A stretch of DNA of 64,000 bases from Ignavibacteria bacterium. GTDB taxonomy: Bacteria > Bacteroidota > Ignavibacteria > Tepidaquicellales > Tepidaquicellaceae. The stretch spans positions 233,333 to 297,332 of the forward strand of contig JAQTLX010000003.1 in assembly GCA_028714695.1 (NCBI GenBank), in the 5' to 3' direction. Positions 8,960-18,089 of this stretch are shown piece by piece. The first letter of the stretch is position 1. Every line of letters starts with the position of its first letter. Position numbers and translations under genes: made by a program. The notes below the pieces were generated by a model. The model ran no database searches and was not told the DNA's origin. It saw only the letters and a list, made by a program, of their open reading frames with translations.

Positions 8960-9444
8960 AAGAAATTCATTCCAACTGGATGAAATATGCACTGAGGGAA
9001 GCCGAACGGGCATTCGATGAAAATGAAGTTCCTGTCGGCTGCGTGATTATTCACGGGAACAGGATTATTGCAAAGGCGCACAATCAGATTGAAATGCTTA
9101 ACGACCCCACCGCGCACGCTGAAATGCTGGCGCTTACGTCGGCATTCGATGCAATTCAAAACAAGCAACTGAAGGGATGTTCAATGTACGTAACGCTTGA
9201 ACCGTGCACGATGTGTGCGGGGGCGCTTGTGCTGGCTAAGATAGAAAATATTTATTTCGGCGCTTATGATATTAAGAGCGGAGCATGCGGAAGCGTTCTG
9301 AACATTACAAACAACAAGTCACTAAACCACATATCAAAAGTTTACGGCGGGATACTCGATAAGGAATGCGGAATGCTTTTAAAAGCATTTTTTGATATGA
9401 AGAGGAACAAGGAAAACGGACTGAATAATTATTCCGTAAATTAG
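8956..9444 (+). CDS. tadA: tRNA adenosine(34) deaminase
   Basis: The product has 162 residues. It converts A34 to inosine in the anticodon of tRNA-Arg(ACG). The zinc deaminase motifs are complete: HAE at residues 54-56 (catalytic Glu56) and PCTMC at 83-87 (zinc ligands Cys84 and Cys87). Asn at residue 43 in KAHNQIE and the length match the family. The start is TTG at 8956, overlapping the previous stop. A cytosine or guanine deaminase is less likely given the length and the LEPCTMCAGALVLA context. Confidence 0.94.
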   Translation: MKEIHSNWMKYALREAERAFDENEVPVGCVIIHGNRIIAKAHNQIEMLNDPTAHAEMLALTSAFDAIQNKQLKGCSMYVTLEPCTMCAGALVLAKIENIYFGAYDIKSGACGSVLNITNNKSLNHISKVYGGILDKECGMLLKAFFDMKRNKENGLNNYSVN

Positions 9445-9512
9445 TCAAATCGAATCACCGTTCGTTAGTGTAAAATTGCTAAGTATGAATTATATTTAAT
9501 CAAATTTTAATC

Positions 9513-10325
9513 ATGAGAACCTGTCCGAATTGCGGAAACAGCAGATATAAGGAAAAGATACGCGAAGAGAGTTTCGTCATTGTGTCATGCAATGACTGCG
9601 GACTGGTATATCTGTTGAATCCGCCTGACGAAAAAGAGATTTACGAAGATTATTACAAGATTGAATTTACAAAGGATGATTATCGAAGCGATTCGGATGT
9701 AGAAATGCTGAATGAGATTTATGAGATAAATAATCAGAGGGTTAAACTGATTAAAACTCTTGCAGGTAAAAAAGATTTCACGTTGCTTGATATCGGATGC
9801 GGCTCGGGTTTATTCCTGAAATCCTGTGCTAATGCAGGCTTCAATGTGTCGGGAATCGACGTTTCCAAAAATGCCCTGAAGTTTGCAAAAGAAAGTTTCG
9901 GTCTGAATGTCGACAATAAAAAAATATCAAATTTGGCTGCCGAAGGCAAAAAATTCGATATTATTACAATGTGGCATGTACTCGAACATGTTTTAAATCC
10001 AATCGAAGAATTGAAGCAAATAATGGAGATTTTAAACGAGAACGGAGTGTTATTAATAGAGGTGCCAAACTTCAACAGTATAAAGTTCAGATTGAGCGGT
10101 TATAAGTGGAAAGGCGGGAACCATCCGCTGTATCACAGGAGTTTTTTCACTTCAAAGACTCTCAAAGATACATTCAGAAAGAGCGGATTTAACAATATAG
10201 AACAACTTCGTTTTACATACGAACTTGGGACAAAGAGTTTCCTGTATAATTTAACCAAAAAGATATTCAATGTCTTTTCGGCAGATGCCTTTCTGGATTT
10301 TGCCGCAAGAAAAAACAGTATTTAA
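9513..10325 (+). CDS. Class I SAM-dependent methyltransferase with N-terminal zinc ribbon
   Basis: The product has 270 residues. Four cysteines in two CxxC pairs (Cys4, Cys7, Cys26, Cys29) form a small zinc ribbon. The SAM-binding motif LLDIGCGSGLF lies at about 91-101, the acidic end of strand 2 in GIDVS, and WHVLEHV at motif IV. This is the Methyltransf_23 type often found with cell-surface glycan or lipid modification, but no partner of that kind is next to it. Its TAA directly abuts the GTG of the potassium channel gene with no gap. Confidence 0.88.
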   Translation: MRTCPNCGNSRYKEKIREESFVIVSCNDCGLVYLLNPPDEKEIYEDYYKIEFTKDDYRSDSDVEMLNEIYEINNQRVKLIKTLAGKKDFTLLDIGCGSGLFLKSCANAGFNVSGIDVSKNALKFAKESFGLNVDNKKISNLAAEGKKFDIITMWHVLEHVLNPIEELKQIMEILNENGVLLIEVPNFNSIKFRLSGYKWKGGNHPLYHRSFFTSKTLKDTFRKSGFNNIEQLRFTYELGTKSFLYNLTKKIFNVFSADAFLDFAARKNSI

Positions 10326-11267
10326 GTGCTTTTGAAGAAAAACGAAATAGAAGATACCGGTCTGAGTTCGAAATTTCAAACGAGAACACAGCGGTTAATT
10401 GGAAGAGACGGTTCGTTCAACGTAAAAAAAACAGGCATAGGACGTTTCGAATCTTTTAATCTTTATCATTATCTGATAAACATATCATGGACACGCTTTT
10501 TTATTCTTGCTCTTTTGTTCTATATAGTAATAAATCTGGCTTTTACGGTTTTCTATGTAATCGCCGGTCCGGAACATCTCGGCATAGAAAAAAATCTTGG
10601 CAGTCTCCATTCGTTTATGAACTCTTTCTTTTTCAGCGCGCAAACTCTTACAACAGTTGGCTTCGGGAGAGTAAATCCGCAGAACGCCTGGACTAATATA
10701 ATCGCAACTCTTGAAGCGGGTATAGGGTTAATGGTTTTTGCTGTAGCAACAGGATTGCTTTACGGAAGGTTTTCAAGACCCGCAACCAATATGATGTTCA
10801 GCAGAAGCGCAATATTCGCTAAATGGGGCGATAATCAGAGGGCGTTCCAATTCAGGGTTGCAAATGCTTTTACTACCGAGATGATGGATGCGGAAATTCA
10901 GGTAATCGCTTCGTGGCTTGAACCCGGCGAAGACGGAAATGAAATACGAAAATTTTATGCTCTCAAACTTGAATATGCTAAGATTGTTTTTTTCCCGACT
11001 GTATGGACTGTCAATCATGTGATTGACGAAAACAGTCCTCTTTTCGGAAAGACACTTGACGATATGATTAAAGATGAAGCCGAGTTTCTGATTCTGTTCA
11101 AAGCCTATGATGATACTTTTACACAGACCGTGCACGCGAGGTTTTCTTACAGACATGACGAACTTGTATGGGGCGCAAAATTTAAAAGAGTAATATTAAT
11201 TGACGAAAAAGGTAAATCGTTTGTATCATTGGATAAAATGAGCGAACTGGAAAAGGTTGAAATTTGA
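10326..11267 (+). CDS. Inward-rectifier-type potassium channel (KirBac family)
   Basis: The product has 313 residues from a GTG start. Two membrane helices (about 55-79 and 122-146) flank the pore loop with selectivity filter TVGFG at residues 110-114, the form usual in KirBac. The cytoplasmic part (150-310) contains VWTVNHVIDENSPLFGKT and the all-beta Kir C-terminal domain. These tetrameric channels pass K+ and are gated by lipids and the cytoplasmic domain. The gene overlaps the following GH26 gene by TTGA. A complete Kdp uptake system lies 27 kb downstream, so the organism has both low- and high-affinity K+ routes. Confidence 0.93.
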   Translation: MLLKKNEIEDTGLSSKFQTRTQRLIGRDGSFNVKKTGIGRFESFNLYHYLINISWTRFFILALLFYIVINLAFTVFYVIAGPEHLGIEKNLGSLHSFMNSFFFSAQTLTTVGFGRVNPQNAWTNIIATLEAGIGLMVFAVATGLLYGRFSRPATNMMFSRSAIFAKWGDNQRAFQFRVANAFTTEMMDAEIQVIASWLEPGEDGNEIRKFYALKLEYAKIVFFPTVWTVNHVIDENSPLFGKTLDDMIKDEAEFLILFKAYDDTFTQTVHARFSYRHDELVWGAKFKRVILIDEKGKSFVSLDKMSELEKVEI

Positions 11268-12304
11268 AAAATAAAATTTTATTCGTAATATTTTTCTTCC
11301 TGCTTGCCGCGGGAATATATTCTCAGGAAAACAAAGGCGGAAAACTTCTGCCTCCTGAAACCGGAATATATGCGGGTGTTTTTCCCGATATGGGAAGCAC
11401 CGAGGACAGTATTACAAAAAACAGAATTTCGGAATACATAAAATTGACAGGTCACAAACCTGTCTGGATTTGTTTTTCGAATAACTGGTTCAAAGGTATT
11501 AAATTCCCTCTGGCGGGAGTTAAAACAGTTGCGGAATTCGGCGCAATTCCTTATATAAGAATAATGCCGAGACATGACTGGACTGAAGGCAGGCCTGATT
11601 TTGTTTACGGGCTTGAACTTATTGCCGACGGAACTTACGACAACGATTTAAAAAAATGGGCCGATGACGCAAAGACTTACGGCAAACCTTTGCTTGCCGA
11701 ATTTGCTCCGGAGATGAACGGCAATTGGTTTCCGTGGAGCGGATTGTTTAACGGAAAAAAATCGGGAGCAGAATTATATAAAGATGCGCACAGGCACGTT
11801 GTTGAAATTATGCGGGATGAGGGCGCTGATAATATCACATGGCTGTTTCACGTAAACGCCGTATCGGAACCTGTTGCTAAATGGAATACGATGAAAGCAT
11901 ATTACCCGGGCGATAAATATATTGACTGGATCGGCATGAGTGTTTACGGTTCTCAAAAACCCGGTGCTACGTGGGAAAAGTTTCTTGATGTATTTCAGAC
12001 CGCTTACTGGCAGATGGAAAAAATATCATCCAAGAAACCTCTTTTCATTGCAGAATTCGGAGTGGTTGAAGACCCTGCAATGGGAAGCAAACAGGAATGG
12101 ATTAAAGAGGCATTCACAGCCATAACAGGAGGCATGTATCCGCGCATAAAAGCAATTTCGTACTGGCATTCGTCCTTTGACAATGAAGACGGCAGCATAT
12201 CAAATATGCGCGTGGATTCCTCGCCCGAAGTTCTTAAAACCTATAAAGATTTTATTAACTCGGATATCTTTAAGGCAGCGTTGAGATTTTCGTATAATAA
12301 ATAA
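11264..12304 (+). CDS. Glycoside hydrolase family 26-like protein (beta-mannanase type)
   Basis: The product has 346 residues from a TTG start overlapping the previous stop. The signal peptide (1-20, cut after AGIYS) sends it across the inner membrane. The TIM barrel shows the two family glutamates: Glu150 in EFAPEMNGNWFPWSG (acid/base) and Glu264 in FIAEFGVVED (nucleophile). GH26 enzymes cleave beta-1,4-mannan or related glucans; which one is used here is unknown. It has no T9SS tail, so it is probably periplasmic. Confidence 0.88.
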   Translation: MKNKILFVIFFFLLAAGIYSQENKGGKLLPPETGIYAGVFPDMGSTEDSITKNRISEYIKLTGHKPVWICFSNNWFKGIKFPLAGVKTVAEFGAIPYIRIMPRHDWTEGRPDFVYGLELIADGTYDNDLKKWADDAKTYGKPLLAEFAPEMNGNWFPWSGLFNGKKSGAELYKDAHRHVVEIMRDEGADNITWLFHVNAVSEPVAKWNTMKAYYPGDKYIDWIGMSVYGSQKPGATWEKFLDVFQTAYWQMEKISSKKPLFIAEFGVVEDPAMGSKQEWIKEAFTAITGGMYPRIKAISYWHSSFDNEDGSISNMRVDSSPEVLKTYKDFINSDIFKAALRFSYNK

Positions 12305-12353
12305 TAAAAAATTCGTTATATTTAAATGAATACAAAATTAAACAGGAGACGTT

Positions 12354-12647
12354 ATGGAAAACTTAGATAAGGAAAAACTTATAACGGTGTTTAAGAGCGG
12401 TCATGAAGGCTTGATTGCTCTCGCAAAATCAGTACTCGACGAAGCGGGTATTGAATATCTTATAAAGAATGAAGGAGTTCAGGACCTCATGGGAATCGGA
12501 GTGTTCGGAACCGGATTTAATCCGATAACAGGCCCCGTGCAGATTCAGGTGCTACCATCTAATGAAGAGTATGCAAAGGATTTATTAAAAAACATGGTTG
12601 AGAATACTGATATAAGTGAAAGCACGGAAGAAGAACCCGGCAATTAA
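12354..12647 (+). CDS. DUF2007 domain protein (putative signal-transducing protein)
   Basis: The product has 97 residues, nearly all one DUF2007 domain: FKSGHEGLIALAKSVLDEAGIEYLI, then a glycine-rich turn (about 43-60) and PVQIQVLPSNEEYAKDLL. The fold is ACT-like and the function is not known. A clear Shine-Dalgarno sequence (AGGAGA, 12344-12349) precedes the ATG, supporting this start. The final base of its stop is the first base of the next ATG. A second DUF2007 protein, with a zinc ribbon, is encoded at 51112-51441. Confidence 0.85.
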   Translation: MENLDKEKLITVFKSGHEGLIALAKSVLDEAGIEYLIKNEGVQDLMGIGVFGTGFNPITGPVQIQVLPSNEEYAKDLLKNMVENTDISESTEEEPGN

Positions 12648-13858
12648 TGGATAAAATAAAAATCGGCATTATCGGCGGAGGTGCGGCGGGTTTTTTTGGA
12701 GCGCTTGCTGCTGCTGAAACATGCCGGGATGCGGAAATAACAATCTTGGAAAAATCAACCAGACTTCTCACGAAGGTCCGTATATCCGGAGGAGGCAGGT
12801 GCAATGTAACCAACTCACTGCGCGGCGTCAGGGAATTCACAGGCAATTATCCGCGCGGAAACAAAGAACTTATTTCCGTGTTCAGCAGATTCGGAAACAA
12901 AGAAACAACGGACTGGTTTGAATCGCGCGGAGTTAGTTTAAAAACAGAACAGGACGGAAGAATTTTTCCTTCAACTGACGAATCACAGACAATAATTGAT
13001 TTATTTCTCTCACTCTCAAAATCTTTTGGAATTCGTATCATTACGAGTTATGATGTAAACGAAATTAAAAGAACCGATTCAGGTACATTTATAGTCTATG
13101 ACAGAAAGAAAACGGGATACGCATTCGATAAAATTTTATACTGTCCTGGCGGATTTTTAAATAAAGAAAATTTCAACTGCATAAAAAGTCTCGGTCACTC
13201 AATAGTAGAACCTGTTCCATCGCTGTTTTCTTTTGTCAGTGAAAACAACAAATTAAAAGAACTGCCGGGTCTTTCAGTAAACAATGTCGAAGTAAGAATC
13301 AAAGATACAAAAATCAGTTCCAGAGGCAGTATTCTAATTACACATCAGGGTTTCAGCGGTCCCGCTATTTTGAAACTGTCCGCTTTCGGGGCGAGAGTTC
13401 TGAAAGACATGGATTACAAAACACTCATAGAAATCAGATGGACGAATGACACGAATTTTCTTATGGATTTCAAATTTGAATACAGCGAAAGAAAAATCAC
13501 CAAACACGGTCTGAAAGAGATTCCATCGAGATTATGGGAAACTCTGGTTCTGTCAGCAGGGATTAATACTGAAAAACGCTGGCGGGAATTGTCTAAATCC
13601 GAACTAATGAAACTTAAATTAATTCTTGAAAAAGACGTTTATGAAATATCAGGTAAGAACACAAACAAAGAGGAATTCGTGACTGCAGGCGGAGTTAATC
13701 TAAAAGAAGTTAACTTTAAAACGATGGAAAGCAAGATTTGCAAAGGATTATTTTTCGCGGGTGAAGTTCTTGATATAGACGGTATTACAGGCGGATTTAA
13801 TTTTCAAAGCGCGTGGAGCACCGCATATATAGCAGGAACAGGCATGTCAATAGAATAA
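12647..13858 (+). CDS. FAD-dependent oxidoreductase of the BaiN/HI0933 family
   Basis: The product has 403 residues. The dinucleotide-binding motif GIIGGGAAGFFGALAAA starts the protein, with RISGGGRCNVTNS at about 46-58, the signature of the HI0933 (BaiN/RdsA) flavoproteins. The C-terminal GLFFAGEVLDIDGITGGF closes the FAD site. One family member has been linked to bile-acid 7-dehydroxylation, but most have no proven reaction and are widespread housekeeping-type proteins. It overlaps the DUF2007 gene by one base. Confidence 0.92.
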   Translation: MDKIKIGIIGGGAAGFFGALAAAETCRDAEITILEKSTRLLTKVRISGGGRCNVTNSLRGVREFTGNYPRGNKELISVFSRFGNKETTDWFESRGVSLKTEQDGRIFPSTDESQTIIDLFLSLSKSFGIRIITSYDVNEIKRTDSGTFIVYDRKKTGYAFDKILYCPGGFLNKENFNCIKSLGHSIVEPVPSLFSFVSENNKLKELPGLSVNNVEVRIKDTKISSRGSILITHQGFSGPAILKLSAFGARVLKDMDYKTLIEIRWTNDTNFLMDFKFEYSERKITKHGLKEIPSRLWETLVLSAGINTEKRWRELSKSELMKLKLILEKDVYEISGKNTNKEEFVTAGGVNLKEVNFKTMESKICKGLFFAGEVLDIDGITGGFNFQSAWSTAYIAGTGMSIE

Positions 13859-13948
13859 TTACGTTCTCCGCTCTCCTTTCGGTGTATCGAATAATTGAAT
13901 ATCAATACAGCATTCTAAATATTAAATTTACTTAATTAATTTTACAGG

Positions 13949-14488
13949 ATGATAATTTTAATAGATATGGACGATGTCCTCGCTGATTTTGACGGGGGAT
14001 TTCTAATAAAATGGCGGGAGCGTTATCCCGATAAGTTTTTTATTCCGCTTGATGAACGGAAAGAGTTTTATATGAGAGATGAGTATCCCGAAGAACTTCT
14101 GCCTGCAATGACGGAATTATTCACCGAAAAAGGATTCGTTGCAAGCCTTCCTGAAATTGAAGGCAGTGTTGACGCGGCTAAAACAATAAAAGAAATGGGG
14201 CATGATGTGTTTATTTGCACTAGCCCTATGAGACAATATGCAAACTGTGTAGCCGAAAAATATGAGTGGATTGATAAACACCTCGGATTCGACTGGACAA
14301 CAAAAATTATTCTTTCACGCGACAAGACGCTTATCAAAGGCGATATATTAATAGACGACAAACCGGAAGTGACCGGAGTCTGTAAACCTTCGTGGGAGCA
14401 CGTTATATACGATAAGAGTTACAACAGGAATATTGTCAACGGTAAAAGAATTACGTGGAAAAACTGGGAAGAAGTTTTATTTTTGTAA
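13949..14488 (+). CDS. 5'(3')-deoxyribonucleotidase-type HAD phosphatase
   Basis: The product has 179 residues. The HAD motif I DMDDVLADF (residues 6-14) gives the two catalytic aspartates. Motif II is in VFICTSPM, and the motif III/IV region contains LIKGDILIDDKPE. The small size and the PEIEGSVDAAKTIKEMGHDVFI block match the NT5C-type 5' nucleotidase family, which hydrolyses deoxyribonucleoside monophosphates. It sits between the flavoprotein gene (90-base gap) and tex (36-base gap). Confidence 0.87.
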   Translation: MIILIDMDDVLADFDGGFLIKWRERYPDKFFIPLDERKEFYMRDEYPEELLPAMTELFTEKGFVASLPEIEGSVDAAKTIKEMGHDVFICTSPMRQYANCVAEKYEWIDKHLGFDWTTKIILSRDKTLIKGDILIDDKPEVTGVCKPSWEHVIYDKSYNRNIVNGKRITWKNWEEVLFL

Positions 14489-14524
14489 ACACATTTGAAA
14501 AATATTTAAAGGTACAAAGAAATT

Positions 14525-16771
14525 ATGGATTTAAAATATGCGCCGCGAATAGCGGAAGAATTAAATTTAAAAGTGCACCAGGTAGAGAATACCGCTAAAC
14601 TTCTTATGGAAGACGCAACAGTGCCCTTTATTTCAAGATACAGAAAAGAATTGACGGGAAGCCTTGACGAAGTTGAGATTACAGCAATACGCGACAGGCT
14701 GATACAAATGGAAGAACTTGACAAGCGGCGCGAAGCGATTTTAAAGTCATTAATAGAGAGAGAACTTCTTACCGAGGAACTGAAAGAAAAAATCGACGCC
14801 GCCGATACAATGACGGTGCTCGAAGATATATATCTCCCGTTCAAACCCAAAAAACGTACACGTGCAACAATCGCAAAAGAGAAAGGGCTCGAACCTCTTG
14901 CGCTAGCGCTTTTCGAACAGAATGAATTTGATGTTACAATCGAGGCGGGTAAGTTCATTGATGCTGAGAAAGGCGTCAATAACGACGATGAAGCGCTTGC
15001 AGGTGCACGCGATATTATAGCGGAATGGGTTTCGGAAGACCAGACAGCACGCGAGAAAATGAGAGAATTGTTCAATACTAAGGCCGTAATGTATTCAAAG
15101 GTTGCAAAAGGAAAAGATGAAGAGGGAGTCAAGTACAAAGATTATTACGAATGGAAAGAAATCGCGGCAAATGCTCCTTCGCACAGGGTACTTGCTATGT
15201 TCAGGGGAGAGAAGGAAGATTTTCTAAGAATAGAAGTTATGCCGGATGAAAACGAAGCCGTAGGGATACTTGAAAAGAATTTCATCAAAAAGGATAATGA
15301 GGCGGGCAAGCAGGTTAAACTCGCCGTAACCGACAGTTACAAGAGACTGTTGTCGCTATCCATGGAATCCGAATTCCGAGCGGCGCTAAAAGCAAAAGCG
15401 GATACGGAAGCGATTAAAGTCTTTGCGGAAAACCTTTATCAGTTGATGATGTCTGCTCCGCTGGGAGAAAAATCGCTAATGGCATTCGACCCCGGATTCA
15501 GAACCGGATGCAAGGTCGTTTGTCTGAACAGACAGGGAAAGCTTCTTCACAACGATACTGTTTATCCGCATACTGGAGAAGGAAAGGCAATCGAAGCGGC
15601 AAAGAAAGTTCTTGAACTTCTGAAAGCATTCGGTAGTGAAGTAATAGCGATCGGTAACGGTACAGCGGGAAGAGAAACCGAGGAATTCGTAAAAAAGGTT
15701 CTGGAAAATCAGCCGGACGAAAAACTCAAGAAGATACAGGTTATAATGGTAAACGAAAGCGGCGCCTCGATATATTCCGCTTCGGAAGTTGCAAGGGACG
15801 AGTTTCCCGATTATGATGTAACCGTAAGAGGAAGCGTTTCAATCGGAAGGCGGCTTATGGACCCTCTTGCAGAACTCGTTAAGATAGACCCCAAATCTAT
15901 CGGAGTAGGGCAGTATCAGCACGACGTTAATCAGACACAATTAAAACAGAAACTTGATGATGTTGTTGTAAGTTGCGTGAATAAAGTAGGAGTTGAGGTA
16001 AATACGTCAAGTAAGCAGTTGTTAACATACGTTTCCGGCCTCGGTCCGAAACTTGCGGCTGCTATAATTGCATACAGGGACAGCAATGGACCTTTTTCTT
16101 CAAGAGATGAATTAAAGAAGGTTCCGAGACTCGGAGGAAAAGCGTTCGAACAGGCTGCGGGATTTTTAAGAATAAGAAATGGTAAGAACCCGCTTGATGC
16201 AAGCGCAGTGCACCCAGAGAGTTATCACGTCGTTGAAAAAATGGCGGAGGATGTCGGCTGTTCTGTAAGCGATTTGATCCTTAATCCGCTGAATCAAGGT
16301 AAAATAAAAATTGAAAATTACGTAACCGATAAAATCGGACTTCCGACTCTCGAAGACATCAGAAACGAATTGAAAAAACCCGGCCGTGATCCGCGTGATA
16401 AATTTGAATCGTTTGAATTTATGAACGGTATAAATAAAATTGAAGACCTCGCTGCGGGAATGAAACTTCCTGGAATAGTTACTAACATAACTAACTTCGG
16501 GGCATTCGTCGATATCGGTGTTCATCAGGACGGACTTGTTCACATCAGCGAACTTGCGGACGGTTTCGTGAAAAATCCGGCTGATGTACTTAAAGTTCAT
16601 CAGAAGGTAATGGTGCGTGTTACGGAAGTCGACGTTGTCAGAAAAAGAATATCACTCTCGATGAGGTTCGGTGATGCCCCTAAACAGGCGGTGAAAAAGG
16701 AAAAGAAGCCAACGAAGGAAGATCTCGACAACAAATTAAAACAACTCATGGAAAAATTCGGCAGGAAGTAA
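14525..16771 (+). CDS. tex: Tex-family RNA-binding transcription accessory protein
   Basis: The product has 748 residues, a full-length Tex. The order is an N-terminal helical region (1-200), a YqgF/RNase H-like domain with AFDPGFRTGCK near residue 320, helix-hairpin-helix elements (YVSGLGPKLAAAIIAYR near 505), and a C-terminal S1 RNA-binding domain (about 645-717, with TNFGAFVDIGVHQDGLVHIS). A Lys-rich tail follows. Tex binds nucleic acid near transcription and is nearly universal. A terminator lies 25 bases downstream, ending the long run that began with DUF2721. Confidence 0.96.
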   Translation: MDLKYAPRIAEELNLKVHQVENTAKLLMEDATVPFISRYRKELTGSLDEVEITAIRDRLIQMEELDKRREAILKSLIERELLTEELKEKIDAADTMTVLEDIYLPFKPKKRTRATIAKEKGLEPLALALFEQNEFDVTIEAGKFIDAEKGVNNDDEALAGARDIIAEWVSEDQTAREKMRELFNTKAVMYSKVAKGKDEEGVKYKDYYEWKEIAANAPSHRVLAMFRGEKEDFLRIEVMPDENEAVGILEKNFIKKDNEAGKQVKLAVTDSYKRLLSLSMESEFRAALKAKADTEAIKVFAENLYQLMMSAPLGEKSLMAFDPGFRTGCKVVCLNRQGKLLHNDTVYPHTGEGKAIEAAKKVLELLKAFGSEVIAIGNGTAGRETEEFVKKVLENQPDEKLKKIQVIMVNESGASIYSASEVARDEFPDYDVTVRGSVSIGRRLMDPLAELVKIDPKSIGVGQYQHDVNQTQLKQKLDDVVVSCVNKVGVEVNTSSKQLLTYVSGLGPKLAAAIIAYRDSNGPFSSRDELKKVPRLGGKAFEQAAGFLRIRNGKNPLDASAVHPESYHVVEKMAEDVGCSVSDLILNPLNQGKIKIENYVTDKIGLPTLEDIRNELKKPGRDPRDKFESFEFMNGINKIEDLAAGMKLPGIVTNITNFGAFVDIGVHQDGLVHISELADGFVKNPADVLKVHQKVMVRVTEVDVVRKRISLSMRFGDAPKQAVKKEKKPTKEDLDNKLKQLMEKFGRK

Positions 16772-16796
16772 AAATATCTTTAAAAATATTTTTTAA

Positions 16797-16827
16797 AACC
16801 CGTATCACATAAGCATACGGGTTTTTT
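16797..16827 (+). terminator. Rho-independent terminator after tex
   Basis: A perfect 9-bp stem, AACCCGTAT (16797-16805) with ATACGGGTT (16815-16823), has a nine-base loop and runs into six T (16822-16827). It is placed 25 bases after the tex stop. Confidence 0.85.
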
Positions 16828-16986
16828 ATTTATAAAATTGTGTGCAAGGTTAATGAAATATATTTGTTAAAGTATTTATATAATGAGAAGACGGAATAAA
16901 AATAGTTTTTAAAGTAAAAACTTATTGACAATTATGCTTATAATGTTATATTACATAAAATTAAAAAAGAAAAAAATTAAATTTTC

Positions 16987-18066
16987 TTGAGATTAGCGCT
17001 GACATATAACGTAAAACATGACAATGGCGGAAATGCAGATATGCAAAGCGTTTCGGCGAATGCCGCAAAATACGTAAATCGGGACCTTGTCGAGAATTAT
17101 CCCGAACGTTTGGACGATACTTATGCCGAATGGGATTCGATGGAAACAATTGATGCAGTGAAGTCGGCGCTCGTATCTGAAAATCACGAAGTGGAACTCG
17201 TAGAAGCAAATGATGATTCCTATTTTAAGTTAAAAGAACTCAAACCGGATTTTGTTTTCAACGTAGCGGAAGGATTTTATGGAGCCTCAAGAGAATCACA
17301 AATACCATCGATGCTTGAAATGCTGAACATTCCTTTTACGGGAAGCGATTCAATAACGATAGGTATCTGCCACGACAAATCAAGATGTAAAGAGATATTA
17401 TCTTACTACAATATTCCAAATTCAAAATTCTTCATTACTGACACGCCTGTTAAAAGCGGTTCAGATTTGAATTTCCCTAAGTTTGTAAAACCGTTGCACG
17501 AAGGTTCGTCAAAAGGAATTTATAATTCTTCCGTTGTGAACAGCGTTGAAGAGTTGAATTCCGAAATAGAAAGGGTAAAATCGTGTTACGGACAGCCCGC
17601 GCTTGTTGAGGATTACATAACGGGTAAAGAGTTTACAGTTGCGATGCTGGGCAACGGCAATGACGTTCGTGTCCTTCCCATCGTAGAAATAAACCTTGAT
17701 ACTGTTCCCGAAGGGTTCAATAAGATTTATTCCTACGAAGTGAAATGGTTTTTTGACACGAGAGAAAACCAGTTAGACATTTTTAGATGTCCTGCGGAAA
17801 TCGACAGGAAAATTTATTCCCATATAGAAAAAGTCTGTAAAGACGCATTCAGAGTTTTAAGAATAAGGGACTGGGCAAGAATAGACATCAGGCTCGATGG
17901 GAATAATGTTCCGAATGTAATCGAAATCAACCCTCTTCCGGGAATACTTCCCGACCCTGCGGATAATTCATGTTATCCGAAGGCAGCAAGGAACGTGGGT
18001 ATGGATTACAATAAAATGATAAACGCAGTTTTACACGAAGCAGTAAAAAGAAACTCGGGAAATTAA
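16987..18066 (+). CDS. D-Ala-D-Ala-ligase-like ATP-grasp enzyme (first of tandem pair)
   Basis: The product has 359 residues from a TTG start at 16987. ATP-grasp ligases of this family join a carboxylate, activated as acyl phosphate, to an amine. Visible elements: DFVFNVAEGFYG (about 88-99, N-domain), FPKFVKPLHEGSSKGI (about 160-175, ATP lid with the Ser of the EGSSKG loop), ALVEDYITGKEF, and WARIDIRLDG plus VIEINPLPG for the metal-binding acidic and Asn residues. The N-terminal 60 residues diverge from cell-wall Ddl. The gene is 23 bases from a second ligase that looks related throughout. With the GNAT and aminomutase genes that follow, it is unlikely to be the cell-wall ligase. Confidence 0.85.
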   Translation: MRLALTYNVKHDNGGNADMQSVSANAAKYVNRDLVENYPERLDDTYAEWDSMETIDAVKSALVSENHEVELVEANDDSYFKLKELKPDFVFNVAEGFYGASRESQIPSMLEMLNIPFTGSDSITIGICHDKSRCKEILSYYNIPNSKFFITDTPVKSGSDLNFPKFVKPLHEGSSKGIYNSSVVNSVEELNSEIERVKSCYGQPALVEDYITGKEFTVAMLGNGNDVRVLPIVEINLDTVPEGFNKIYSYEVKWFFDTRENQLDIFRCPAEIDRKIYSHIEKVCKDAFRVLRIRDWARIDIRLDGNNVPNVIEINPLPGILPDPADNSCYPKAARNVGMDYNKMINAVLHEAVKRNSGN

Positions 18067-18089
18067 AGAACCGTATAAAAATAATTTAA

